A DNA stretch of 13,883 bases from Saccoglossus kowalevskii (taxonomy: Eukaryota > Hemichordata > Enteropneusta > Harrimaniidae), in assembly GCF_000003605.2 (NCBI RefSeq), contig NW_003121422.1:27269-41151 (forward strand), written 5' to 3'. The position numbers and the translations under genes are program-made. The notes under the pieces were generated by a model. It worked only from the letters and a program-made list of their open reading frames with translations. It did no database searches and was not told the DNA's origin. Of the stretch, positions 1-9,782 are shown piece after piece (position 1 is the stretch's first letter; the number at the start of each line of letters is the position of its first letter).

Positions 1-2190
1 GTTGCTTAGGACTCAATTCCCGAGTGTACGTTAAGGTAAAGAATTGGGAGAATTAGAGTCAGTAAGTGAATACTAAGAAATAGTACTGTCTGTCAATGCA
101 TTATCTCCTGAATGCAACTATATTTAGTACATGAAAATCTGGTCATTTTGACAATAAATTGTACTGGAGGCAATATAAATATATTGACTAAAAAAAGTTG
201 GGGTCATCAGCCTATTTTTTGAGAAAATGATGGTAGTATTTTAGTTGTCAGTGGCCATTTTGTCGGTATCATAACACTTATATCATAGGTTCTTATGGCA
301 GAAATATCATTCCATATAAATCGCAGCCTGGTGATCTTGTGACTGATGGGATACTTTTTGTTGTTCTGAATTATTTCAAAAATCTGAGTTGTAAAAAGTG
401 TCAAAAATGCATTTCGTCTTCAACATTGTGTTCTATGGAGTTGTTTTAAAAATAGCAATTTTTAGAAAATATTGACAAGTTTCTCAAAAAACGTTGTTGT
501 AACACACGAATAAATGCTTATCTTAATTGTGCCATAGAGCTATAATAAACAATAATATTGCCATGCGATTTATGACAAGCTTTCTCAGAAATTATGAGTA
601 GTCTTCTACCTTAATTATTTTTTTAATTCTATTCAAACCATACGTAAGTTCATTACAACTTAACATATTACAGGTCTTATGCTAAACTAAATATGTTATA
701 TCTAACAACCGAAATATTAAATACATTGACAAATGAAATTACTAGAAAACTATAACCTCTCAATGACATTAGCAAAATAAATATAATGGATATGTCCCGT
801 CTCAATCATGATTACCGCCAGATTAGGATCAATCCGCGCCTGCTGTGCGGATTTATATAAGCTTCCGGCGATACATCACTTGTATCAAATGATGAAATAT
901 TGAGGAATTATATTTAACACTATTTGCATTCAGGATTGATACATCGATGAACGACAATGTTTTTAAATGAAAAAAAAATGGTGATTATTAAGCACATATA
1001 GTTTCAAAGTGATTATTAAGCACATATAGTTTCAAAGTTATTTCGGGTCCCTAAATATGTACATCCAAAAAGAAATTTTATACCAGTACACAAGATATCA
1101 ATCGTCTTTGTGTTAATAAAATTCATTTTTAGTTTAGTTAGTAAAACGAATTAACGACCAAAGTGATTTGGTTTAACAATACACGTGACCAGAAACACTA
1201 AGAGTGATCAATGAGTAAAAAACAAGTATATAAGAGTATTGTATACATTTTATTGCAGCAGAAATTATTTAATAACTCATAAAGATTTGTATTAACATAT
1301 CAAGAATATTCCCCACCCCATTTTTAATGCGTCATACAGATTGAAGTACAAACAGGTTTTTTGATTTATTTCACACCCCATTCCAGTTTTCAGAACAATA
1401 CAGCAACATAGTATGCAGCTCATTTTCCTTGGATGACGTATATTGAAGAGGTAATGTGATCAAGGTGATCAAGTTTTTGAATTTGTGTTCGTTGGTTCAG
1501 TCTGGCGCAACATAGTACTCTTTACTGGTACGTACTGTTAATTCGAAACACGTGACACCATTGACGTCGTTCATTGTCGAATTATGATCCAGTGTGCACA
1601 TCAACATGCAATTTGAAAACAAACAGGGGAACAATACTAGTATTATAACCATTTGAAGCCGTGTATTCGAATGCCAAAACTAAATTTATTGAAAAACAGT
1701 CAATTACAATATATGTATTTGAGCTCATAGTTATATTATTCAGATTGCATGATCACGTGTCAATTACTGTAGTGACGTCATTATAACATGTAATGTCACC
1801 ACCATTCAACTGTTTGGAATGTTGCCTTTGCAAATAAAACGTTCAAGTTGATTGCGAATGACCGAACAGTCAACACCTGCTGCCCCCATTGAATTATCCG
1901 AGTCCTTTACCGAACGTTCGAACAAGTCAATACGATGGTAAGTTCCCATCTTTTGACTATGTTGTTGGTGTAACAACCACGTGACAAGAAAGCCTCACAT
2001 AGCATCATAAAGTAATTGAAATTATTTAAGCGTTTCATCAACAAGTTAAAATTTGTAGTCAATGCTTCTAGCATTTAGTAATATCGTCGCTAAATACTTG
2101 TAAATAAAATATTATTTTTGTTACAGGTAACAAGCAAGTGTAAATTTACAGTAGACATGACGTCATAGTTGACGTAATGTGTCTGTCAAT
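1..2190. other. non-coding flank downstream of the GT8 gene
   Basis: AT-rich sequence with stops in all frames and no exon-like stretch with good splice sites that I could recognise. It holds a 28-bp tandem duplication (981-1036), four CACGTG hexamers (1182, 1549, 1754, 1978) and two TGACGTCA octamers (1773, 2158). An exon of a neighbouring gene cannot be excluded, but none is visible. Confidence 0.5.
981..1036. repeat. 28-bp tandem duplication
   Basis: Two identical, directly adjacent 28-bp copies (981-1008 and 1009-1036) beginning gtgattattaagcacata. Identity of the copies suggests a recent duplication. Confidence 0.9.
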
Positions 2191-2219
2191 TTGTCTAATT
2201 TATTAATATTTGCATAATG

Positions 2220-2556
2220 CAGTCAGGACAATCTTACGCAGTTTATTTTACCTGTGATGTTTCTAATACTATAACATTAGGAATACTAATTCCCATATTT
2301 ATATATCCGCATCACTTATCGCGAGAACTGTTCGAGAATGTTAGAGTCATCGGTTTTGACAGCATTTTTCTTGACACATCTGTCACAGTCCCGAAGATAT
2401 AGCAGAATACATTCCTGGCAATTGCACAAACAAATTTGCATATTTCTATGTGGCACTCGCATTACTGATATCACCCAAACTGCTGAAGAGCCCTGTATTC
2501 CATATTGACCACAATGCATTGGATCACAATGCCACTCTCCACATTACTAAAGGGTC
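2220..2556 (-). other. probable 3' UTR of the GT8 gene
   Basis: Sequence following the TAG at 2557 shows no further splice-linked coding frame matching the GT8 protein. The first AATAAA on the minus strand comes about 310 nt after the stop, which sets a likely transcript end near 2220-2230. A minus-strand frame through 2519-2316 is open but has no recognisable domain and lies in the expected UTR. Confidence 0.55.
2242..2247 (-). terminator. candidate poly(A) signal AATAAA
   Basis: First AATAAA hexamer on the minus strand after the GT8 stop codon. A second copy at 2204-2199 could serve as an alternative. Assigned from position and motif only. Confidence 0.45.
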
Positions 2557-2729
2557 CTATCTCTTATGTTGACAATAGGTACCGTAATACATTGTATCAC
2601 ATTTACAATTATAATATCCATATATGGTAGCATTTGGATTATGATGACACTGTCCATGTAATGAGCATTCTGCCGGCTTGTACTGTTTCCATAATTCGAC
2701 ATATGGGCCTTCTCCATTCCATGGTTTAT
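2557..2729 (-). CDS. GT8 gene, last exon: KPW and EGF-like C-terminus
   Basis: Acceptor TTTCTCCGTAG after a long T-rich tract. The exon enters in phase 1 and reads KPWNGEGPYVELWKQYKPAE, the end of the GT8 domain. It then gives CSLHGQC, YGYYNCKC and a last Cys eight residues on, then QHKR and TAG at 2559-2557. CxxxGxC, then CxC, then x8-C is the pattern of the C2-C6 part of an EGF-like domain; the usual C1 is absent. The two domains share one exon with no intron between them, so the module is part of every transcript using this exon. Confidence 0.88.
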
Positions 2730-5700
2730 CTACGGAGAAATAAATAAAAACAATAAAAAACTATCCACAAAATGAGTTATACTTGTTTTTCGAAATCTCT
2801 GATTTCTCGCCATTGTTTAGTAATTTGAGACATACTAGTAAGGTATTAGTAATGTTTACTCGACTTTCATTTGAGAGGTTTTCGTGATCTTCTCGTTCTC
2901 GAGATCTCGGCGGCCATTTTCTTAGTCTAATAAAGTGTTTCACTACAATATGACCAATAATGCATTTTTTTAATATATTGATTAGTAAGTAATTACAGTA
3001 AAATAAAATTCATTGACGTCTGCGTTAAACGTCTGTGCAACTCAAAATAAAACACCAGTTAACGCTATGGGCTATACTGTTTCGAAAACAACGGCAAACC
3101 TAATATTGACTGGGCGACAGCTGATTCCAAACACTGAACACGAAACCACTTAGATATTGGACAAGGACTACTTACTTGCTGCCGACCAATGTAACAAAGC
3201 ACCGCTGTCTATTAAATCCTGCTCACGTCCCATGTCACGTCCGAGCCCTTTGCAGTTCCATTTATGGTTGAGTTTTCCCCAAAACTCGTGGTAAATAATA
3301 TGAAAGATAGATTGGCAGTCAAATCTCCATAATCTAACTGGCGACTGATCGTACTGATGAAAATAATATAGTACAACTATTAATCCTATGTCAAATATGT
3401 GCTTAATATTTGTCCACACATGCTTCAAAGTGGAACTACTAGTTGTACAGAATTGACATCTCGATATTTTACAACAGGTGCAATTAGTCATCAAACAAAT
3501 AGGTTTGTGGCCTCCCTATATTTGAAATTATGTGTCCCCGACACATTGTTAAAAATATTAGAATTTGTCATAATTGAAAGGTGCGTGTTTTGCTATTCCT
3601 CCACAGTCTCGTGTTCACATCATAATTAGGGGAAACAAAAACACGTTTATCTCCGTCAAAAAATGTTGTTTACTTCATTATTTTCTTGCATATGATAGCA
3701 CTAAGCAATAATAATATCATTAAACTTTAATGAACCTAAAATAAAATAAAACGAGAATCATACCTGATCAATCCAGAACTCAACTTCATCGATTAAGTGA
3801 TATTTTCTGAAAAAATCCAAATCCATGACCAATACACCTCCATTAAACACAGTCAGTGTTGGGTCAAAATGGCGACCGTACCTAGAATATTTATGAGTAA
3901 GCGAAAAAGAATAAATTGGATAATTATTTTGAAAACTTCCGTTTATTTTTGTCTATTAAATTTGTCATTGCAAGTAATTAAATGAATCTATACCAAATCT
4001 ATGCCACAAAGAGAACATGGTTTTGCAAAGGCCACGTACAACCACTAAGTACTTCGAACTAACCTTTTGAAATATAATTTTGACACAGTATCAACATCAA
4101 CTTTATCATCGATATATGTCCTATTGTTATCCACAGCAAGTAATGGCACGCCGTTCAATTGAGATGCTAACCTCCATAACGACTCTATCGGTTGCTTAGC
4201 AACAATGTCAGAATCCAAATAAATAACTTTCTTCAAATCAGGAAATGACCTAATATAAAAAAAATATAATTACGTTAAATCGTACAGTGAACGACAGTTC
4301 ACAAACGTAAAATGTGGATAAAATCAGAGCTCCATTCAAATTCAAATGCCTAATAGTGACTGACTCAAAGACAATGTATTTTACACGCGTTGTATACGTC
4401 GCTATGGGTCGCAATATCAAAAAGGACGCGTCACCAGCGCCATTTAAAGGGCGGCAGTCGTGGCTCTTCTAATGAAAGTATGAGGTTTGACCTGGGCGCG
4501 ACTTGCACTGATTACCGCCGGTGATTCCTTCGATACCTTCCAATCACCTAAAAATACCCAATTAAAGCTTGGTAACGTCTCAGTTTGTACTCGCAACAGT
4601 CAGCAGTCTGCGCAACAGTCAAAGTCGACATCTTTGTTTATATGAGACCCATATATCTCGCGCATGCGTGGCGCGACGACTGTCGTCCTTCAAGCACTGT
4701 GGGTGATAAGATGATTTAGATGATGTTGAACAAAGTTATTAATATTAATTACAACTCACGATGATATCACAATACTATTTCCCGTTCTGGTTTGGTCAAT
4801 TAGAATTCGAACTTTTATAAACGTCCTTGAGTTTCTGTCGTTTAATGCAATATTGGGAGATAAATTAAAATGCGCCGCCGCAATGTGTTCGATATGTGCC
4901 CCACACGGTGCAAGGAATATAATGTACGACGATAAAGACTTTCCGTTTTCGACATTGTGCAATTCATTCGTTTTTTGGCCAAAAACCCCGAAAAAAATGA
5001 TTTTGACAAGTGAATTCAGAAATATGTTCCATTAAAAAGTATTCATATGTATACCCGAATAATATTTTTAATAATTACTGATTTTTGTCTTGAATTATGA
5101 CTCAATTAAATTACAAAATATGTAGTGTGTTCAGCAACCCATGTAATAAAAATAACTTTAATAAATATGATTTTACTTGGTAAAAATATTGTTTTTCCTC
5201 CATAAAAACGAAAGCTTGTAAAACACATTGTTAGAATACATTTCGAACGCGGTATACGACGAACAACGCTCATATATATTAGATAAAGTGGATTAGATAC
5301 AGGTGGTAACACCAACTTCGTCGTCGTGTGCAATGTTGCTGTACAGTTGTTGAACATGAACAGAGAGGGTTATCACGTGCAGTTAAGTGGCAGCCCTGGA
5401 CATGGCAATTAAGCCTCGCTTTGGTATCGGGAATAATGCGCCCTCAACACAATAACGCGCGTTGCAACTGATGTGCCGATATTAGTATGCCTCATTATGC
5501 GGAGTATGAAGAGAACAGTAATGGGGTTGTGTTTACCTGTACAGGTAGCTTCTGGCGTAGTTACAACTGCTTCTAAGTCGCTTAGCGACAAACATGCCTT
5601 CCCATGATGATATAAGATCTTCGTCTAAAAAGTTAGTATCAAAACGAACTAATTCTAACTGAAATAAAGTAGATGCACACTGGTTACATATCAAAAATTA

Positions 5701-6478
5701 ATAACGAGGGGATCACGAGGCCGAGGCGAGGTGTGTATTGCACTAATTAATGAGCGTCTAAGCGCCTTTTACTTTGTTGACACGTCAATGAGTGGACAAA
5801 TTTGTAAGTATACATGTTTGTAGTAATATCAAAGAAGTGTGTTGTTGAAAACGAAAATTTTAAGGGAACTAAATTGCCCGAGATTTTTAACCCAGTGACG
5901 GGACTTTACGTAAGTAGAGTAGATACACGTATTGTCAACTATGTCAGCGAATTAAAAAAAAATCGTTTCACGTCACAATTTGCATACATAATGACGCCCT
6001 TTCAGCTTCTCGCTCATACTTACCAGATGTGACTCTTTGATTCCGTGACATTCGAGATATTCACGCAAACCTGTGACGTCATATTCATCTCCACAGACGA
6101 GTACATGAATTTTGATTCTTTCCGGCACGTGAGTTGAAATGCGCAACGAATTAACCAGAGCAGCTACACCTATAGGAAATTTACCACACCTTGTAGAGTT
6201 AATCCATTCCGTTCCGTTAAAATTTTGCAACGAACAATTTTTTTAAAAACTGTTTTTATTTCCACTTTAAATTTATTGTATTCGTTAAATCAAAATACTA
6301 TACCTGGAAAAAAGTTCGAATCGGTGGCTGTAACAACATGGATATAATCAACGTCTGAATCCCAACCCATCTTTCGCATTGCATTGATGACATTACCGGG
6401 TGTGTAGGATACCAACCACGAAATCATTACAAACATAAATATGATGTAAACTGAGGTTATGAAATATCTACATAGCAT
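2557..6478 (-). CDS. GT8-family type II membrane glycosyltransferase with C-terminal EGF-like module (7 coding exons)
   Basis: Exons 6478-6304, 6169-6024, 5658-5537, 4249-4064, 3881-3764, 3353-3176 and 2729-2557 join with matching phases (1,0,2,2,0,1) to 365 codons plus TAG. Residues about 6-25 are one hydrophobic segment after a basic tail, the type II topology of Golgi/ER transferases. The lumenal part starts with DYIHVVTATDSNFFPGVAAL (45-64), the nucleotide-sugar strand of GT8. It continues with NYARSYLY (140-147), KKVIYLDSDIV (153-163; DxD metal/UDP site D160/D162), FNGGVLVMD (222-230), WRFDCQSI (258-265) and LLHWSAANKPW (302-312). Residues 330-361 are an EGF-like module (C-x5-C-x13-C-x-C-x8-C). 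N190-R-T and N341-A-T are possible N-glycosylation sites. GT8 enzymes are retaining transferases using UDP-sugars or similar donors. Motif style recalls GLT8D/galacturonosyltransferase-like members rather than LARGE, but donor and acceptor cannot be read from sequence. The start is the ATG at 6478-6476; an upstream exon may extend it by 7 codons of this exon plus more. Confidence 0.9.
3176..3353 (-). CDS. GT8 gene, exon ending at the H...KPW motif
   Basis: 178 bp, phase 0 in (acceptor TTTTCATCAG) and phase 1 out (donor GCAA|GTAAGTAG). It encodes residues 250-308: YDQSPVRLWR, FDCQSIFHII, KWNCKGLGRD and GALLHWSAA. The spacing of W-N...G-L-G and L-H-W-x matches the late part of GT8 domains. The usual Gly three residues after the His (HxxGxxKPW) is Ala here. 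The split codon becomes Asn309 and KPW opens the next exon. Confidence 0.9.
3764..3881 (-). CDS. GT8 gene, FNGGV exon
   Basis: 118 bp, phase 2 in, phase 0 out. It reads YGRHFDPTLT then VFNGGVLVMDLDFFRKY and EVEFWIDQ (residues 211-249). FN-G/A/S-GV followed by a hydrophobic strand and an aromatic/basic helix is a conserved GT8 feature that contributes to the active site. Acceptor is ATATTCTAG, with a branch-like CTCAT about 15 nt upstream. Donor is GATCAG|GTATGA. Confidence 0.92.
4064..4249 (-). CDS. GT8 gene, DxD exon
   Basis: 186 bp, entering and leaving in phase 2. The split Arg codon gives YLYRSFPDLKKVIYLDSDIV across the junction, the hallmark GT8 sequence with D160-S-D162 expected to bind the metal and nucleotide sugar. 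It continues through IESLWRLASQ and LLAVDNNRTYID (possible N-glycosylation at N190) to KLYFK. Acceptor is TATATTAG, donor AAAAG|GTTAGT. The preceding intron, 1287 bp, is the largest inside the catalytic region. Confidence 0.92.
4370..4690. promoter_or_regulatory. CpG-rich patch in the intron before the DxD exon
   Basis: Within an AT-rich intron (5536-4250) this stretch is clearly richer in G+C and CpG. It contains a GC-box-like gggcgg, several gcgc and cgcg runs, a repeated cgcaacagtc, and cgcgcatgcgtg at 4659-4670, which resembles an NRF1 site (YGCGCAYGCGCR). It could be an internal promoter or enhancer, or the remains of a GC-rich mobile element. Nothing in it looks like an exon. Confidence 0.35.
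5537..5658 (-). CDS. GT8 gene, third catalytic exon (NYAR motif)
   Basis: 122 bp, entering in phase 0 after acceptor CTTTATTTCAG and leaving in phase 2 before donor ACAG|GTAAAC. The frame reads LELVRFDTNF through SCNYARSYLY (residues 108-147), which corresponds to the GT8 segment N-F/Y-A-R-x-Y-L just before the DxD strand. It is open in the needed frame over its whole length and joins without a gap to exons on both sides. Confidence 0.88.
5704..5730. repeat. GC-rich motif in an AT-rich intron, possible repeat remnant
   Basis: A run with ggggatcacgaggccgaggc stands out in the 365-bp intron between 6023 and 5659. It is compositionally foreign to its surroundings and repetitive in itself (gaggccgaggcgagg). 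It may be the end of a dispersed repeat; no terminal repeats or target-site duplication were identified. Confidence 0.25.
6024..6169 (-). CDS. GT8 gene, second catalytic exon
   Basis: 146 bp, entering in phase 1 (the split Gly codon gives FFPGVAALVNSL across the junction) and leaving in phase 0. It encodes the strand-helix-strand region of the Rossmann-like GT-A fold (residues 60-107), including IKIHVLVCGDEYD. The donor CTG|GTAAGTATG is close to ideal. The exon contains a chance TGACGTCA palindrome at 6074-6081. Confidence 0.9.
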
Positions 6479-6499
6479 AGCACGTGGTCGGTAGCTCAG
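6304..6499 (-). CDS. GT8 gene, exon with membrane anchor and first GT8 strand
   Basis: A strong acceptor (pyrimidine-rich tract, then TATTACAG) precedes 6499, so an intron lies upstream. The first ATG is at 6478-6476. The seven codons before it (reading LSYRPRA) are open and in frame, so translation may begin in an earlier exon. The exon encodes the tail, the hydrophobic segment ITSVYIIFMFVMISWLV and the start of the catalytic domain (IHVVTATDSNFFP). It ends at 6304 in phase 1 before donor GTATAG. The 134-bp intron that follows ends at acceptor CCTATAG. Confidence 0.88.
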
Positions 6500-6530
6500 C
6501 TGTAATAGACAACACACATTTCAAGGCATT

Positions 6531-6638
6531 AAAATAAAATAAAAAAATAAAATAAAATAAAATAAAATAAAATAAAATAAAATAAAATAAAATAAAATAA
6601 AATAAAATAAAATAAATTAAATTAAATTAAATTAAATT
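6531..6638. repeat. (AAAAT)n then (AAATT)n pentanucleotide microsatellite
   Basis: About 80 bp of nearly perfect AAAAT units (with a short A-run interruption near 6541) passes directly into about five AAATT units at 6611-6638. It lies in the intron only about 30 bp upstream (minus strand) of the TM-exon acceptor at 6500, so the transcript reads a long U-rich tract just before that splice site. Confidence 0.97.
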
Positions 6639-7699
6639 TCCACCGTAAAGAAGGTGTGACATCTCCTTTTATGTTCAAAGTTAATAAGGTTTTATAAATG
6701 AAAATAAGAACTGTTAGGTGATTGACTCTGGAAATTGTTTATTTCTAATCATGAAAGCGGCCTGTATGTAGACCAGTTGTTAGGTGTTTATCATTACTAC
6801 CCAGGATGGACCTGAATTTGACAGTATCATTGAGTGTCTCGAATTCAATTTCATGCGAGAATATAGAGTATACGTTCATTTAAGTACAGTTGGCACTTAT
6901 CGTTAAGTTTTCGGTTTGTCTACACGTTTCAAAATGGTCGGCAAGGGCTATTTACGAAAGCTGTAATGAATTGTTTATATTTTCATAATTATAATGTAAT
7001 TTAAACAAATAAAAGACGTAAATGGGCAAGGTGTCAGTAAAAATGCAATCAGCTATTTTATTCGTCCGTAGTTTGTACAAAGATGTTATTTTGTTTGGTA
7101 AGCGTATAACACATTTTCCACAGTAAATGTCGTAATTCGTATGCAATTTTCACTTTTGATTCTTAAACACAAATTATCAATATATTATGTAAAATATAAT
7201 TAGGAATTTGCTTTATCTGTAAAATGAAAAAACAAACATTTTTTACTGTAAATGGAACATTCATTTTATTTCCTGTAAAAACGTTCGGGCAAACCGTTAA
7301 TTATTCGTAAATGGAGTCAATTTGTGTAGTTTTCTTGATTTATTCTGCAGATATAGGTAAAATATAGGCAAGGCTTTGGTGAAATTTGAAAGAGCAACTA
7401 ATATTATTCAACCTGGTATTTTTTATAGATTTTATTTTTCATTCTGTTCGTCTGTTTTTTCCTGTTTAAAAAATATGAGCTGGCTGGAGCCTTCGTCCCT
7501 CGTCTATTTCTTACACTAGATACCATGGCCAGCCGATTACCCCCTCCCCCGCGCGCTCATAGGGAATGCGTACAGTTGATCATAGTTCCTGGGCTCCCTG
7601 TGCGTAAACAAGGTTTGTGTCATGTTGTGGCTACTCATATAAAAGGAACACTCACAATAATGGATGAAAACAATAAAAACAAAATATTTCAATCATTTT

Positions 7700-7981
7700 A
7701 TTTACTGTAAGTATCTTAGCAACAGCCTATTCAGAAATATCAAATTGACATTACCGAGAACCGCAGGTCACCAGTCCTTTGAAATAAAAGCACCAATGAA
7801 CACTAGCATCACAGCTGACGTAATCATTCATCGTTGTGCTATGCATTGTCACGTTGAATATACGCTTAGCGGGTCAATTCACGAATTAAAAGAATACAAA
7901 ATAAGCGGAGATCTGAAACGTGCTTATTGTATTGGTAATATGCCACTATACAGACGCAAAAAGACGGCAATTATAAAATAA
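7700..7981 (+). pseudogene. weak PAN/apple-like coding fragment
   Basis: A frame open to the TAA at 7979-7981 reads AGHQSFEIKAP, then IIHRCAMHCHVE, then ELKEYKISGD. The CAxxC helix (CAMHC) after a short strand region recalls the centre of PAN/apple domains, which are common in invertebrate extracellular proteins. The later cysteines expected in such a domain are missing. No splice sites or partner exons were established. It may be a decayed exon, a retrocopy or chance. Recognition here is tentative. Confidence 0.22.
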
Positions 7982-9076
7982 TAACCCTTGTAAGCTGGTA
8001 ATGAAGCCTATGAACTGGTCATCACAGTGTGAATTAGCATCTTACCACAAACCACAGTATATCAGAATGGCAAAATATCCACTTCACCAGGGTCAGAAAT
8101 TATTGAGTTCACTCATATGTGAAAGTGTACAAATAGTCTTAAAAATAGTCCTATGTATGCGTATGTTAATTAGACAAAGAACCCATCGGAACAGACAGTC
8201 GGCGATGTTTAATTAGTTGTATTTGATCTATTGTTGCTTTTTGGTTGTTCACTTTCATTCCAGTTTGTTACTATAAAATATTATGTGGTGATTCTGGTTA
8301 TTTGGGTTCAAAGCAGGAATCATAAAAACAATCATGGCATTTCAAACGAATTTAGGATTTACAAGAATGTAATTTATTCCTTAAAATATTTACAGATTTA
8401 TCAAGTTTTCGCTGATTATATTAAGATATTGTTTTATCAACATATACACGTTGTCATTTGGAACAGATTGGTAAACAAATTGCGTTGGAACGTTGGTATA
8501 CGAACCTTGTGAGAATTGCATAACAGTCGCCTTACCGCGCCGTGTTCGACATAGGCTTCATGCGACGTTTACAACTGGTGTAAAATACACGAGATTCATA
8601 AGTAGACTGCCGGGCTTTATCAAAATTGTTAAAACAACAGCCTTCGTTTTGTGTGGTGTAGTTTACTCCAACAGTTATACTTCAAACAACAACTTGAACC
8701 ATTAGCATCGTGATGCCTCAAACGATTTGGTTCATGGATGACTAACATTCCAAAATGTCTTCTCTGTTCCACCGTGTTTAGTATTCTTAGTTTTTTTTAT
8801 TTATTCGTGATAAACCACTGAAAGTAAACGTGATTACTATTGCTGTATAACCTGCGATTCCAATGACAAAAGATAAAATGAAACACTATTGGGTAAGAAA
8901 GTAATGTATGACGCTTAAGGCTTGGTACTAGTGATTAAATGTATAATGCACTGTATATTTCAAATAACTAATTAAGCGACACTAATGAATGAAAATTACT
9001 ACTGAACACTGGCACCATCGGACTAATGTCGCATATTAGGTCATGCCATGAATACATAGTTTTAATTAATCTGGTA

Positions 9077-9116
9077 ACGGCAAATAATGATGTCGGACGG
9101 CAAATAATGATGTCGG
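9077..9116. repeat. 20-bp tandem duplication
   Basis: Two perfect adjacent copies of acggcaaataatgatgtcgg (9077-9096 and 9097-9116). Non-coding context. Confidence 0.9.
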
Positions 9117-9782
9117 ATAAATAATCCAATAAGAGGCCTTTGTCTGATCTGATTTTAAAAGAAAAATCAGTGTGAAAAAATAGTGAAAGTGTTGGATTCC
9201 ACCAGATTATTCTTCAAGCGCCATGGAAGGTTATATAAATCATGGAACGACAGTGTATAATCTGACCAATGTTGTTGTATTTCACAAAATTTTATTTTGT
9301 ACATATTATTCTTAAAAACCTGATAAAGATCCAATAAGACAATGGAATATTAAGCCCAATGCATTCGGGTCCAAAAGAAACTTTAGTACACCACCACATT
9401 ATGGCAGCAATATTGAAAGGAACGATGTCTTTAACATGTTTTCTATTTTTTTTTTACTTTTACATGGTGGATTGTTGTCAAAGCGTCCGACCCATAAAAT
9501 ATTGTTATGTGATTCTGTGAACTAAAGTCTTAGAAATTCCCTTAATTTGTTGATTGCTTTTTATTGTATTTATATAACTTCAAACTCTATATATCACAAT
9601 CTATCAATGTAATACATATACATGTACAGAAGTGTTATTCGTTTCTATGGAGATTTATAAAAAAAAAATGATTTTATATTAATATATTACAATTTAATTA
9701 TTCATTTTTCCGATCCAATCTCTTGGTGTATGAAGATGCAAGACTTTCTCGCTATATATTATTAATTCGATTTCAAGCAAGT

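Noticed and set aside
2316-2519. Minus-strand open frame just past the GT8 stop, with several cysteines
   Set aside because: It lies in the expected 3' UTR before the poly(A) signal, has no recognisable domain, and follows an in-frame TAG of the real protein without a splice site that would bypass it.
3399-3629. Plus-strand open frame of 76 codons
   Set aside because: It lies in the intron upstream of the GT8 exon at 3353 and has no recognisable motif, in keeping with chance.
5106-5357. Minus-strand 83-codon frame in the large intron of the catalytic region
   Set aside because: No domain, no usable splice signals in a matching phase, and the flanking exons join correctly without it.
5409-5591. 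Minus-strand frame overlapping the third catalytic exon
   Set aside because: It is in a different frame from the GT8 motif NYARSYLY and reads through the donor into the intron; it is a shadow of the real exon.
6479-6517. Continuous frame extending upstream of the TM exon
   Set aside because: The extension has no ATG and crosses a clear 3' splice site (TATTACAG at 6502-6500), so only the part below 6499 is exon.
8295-8325. ggttcaaagcaggaatc, similar to a tRNA B box
   Set aside because: No matching A box, acceptor stem or cloverleaf could be drawn around it.
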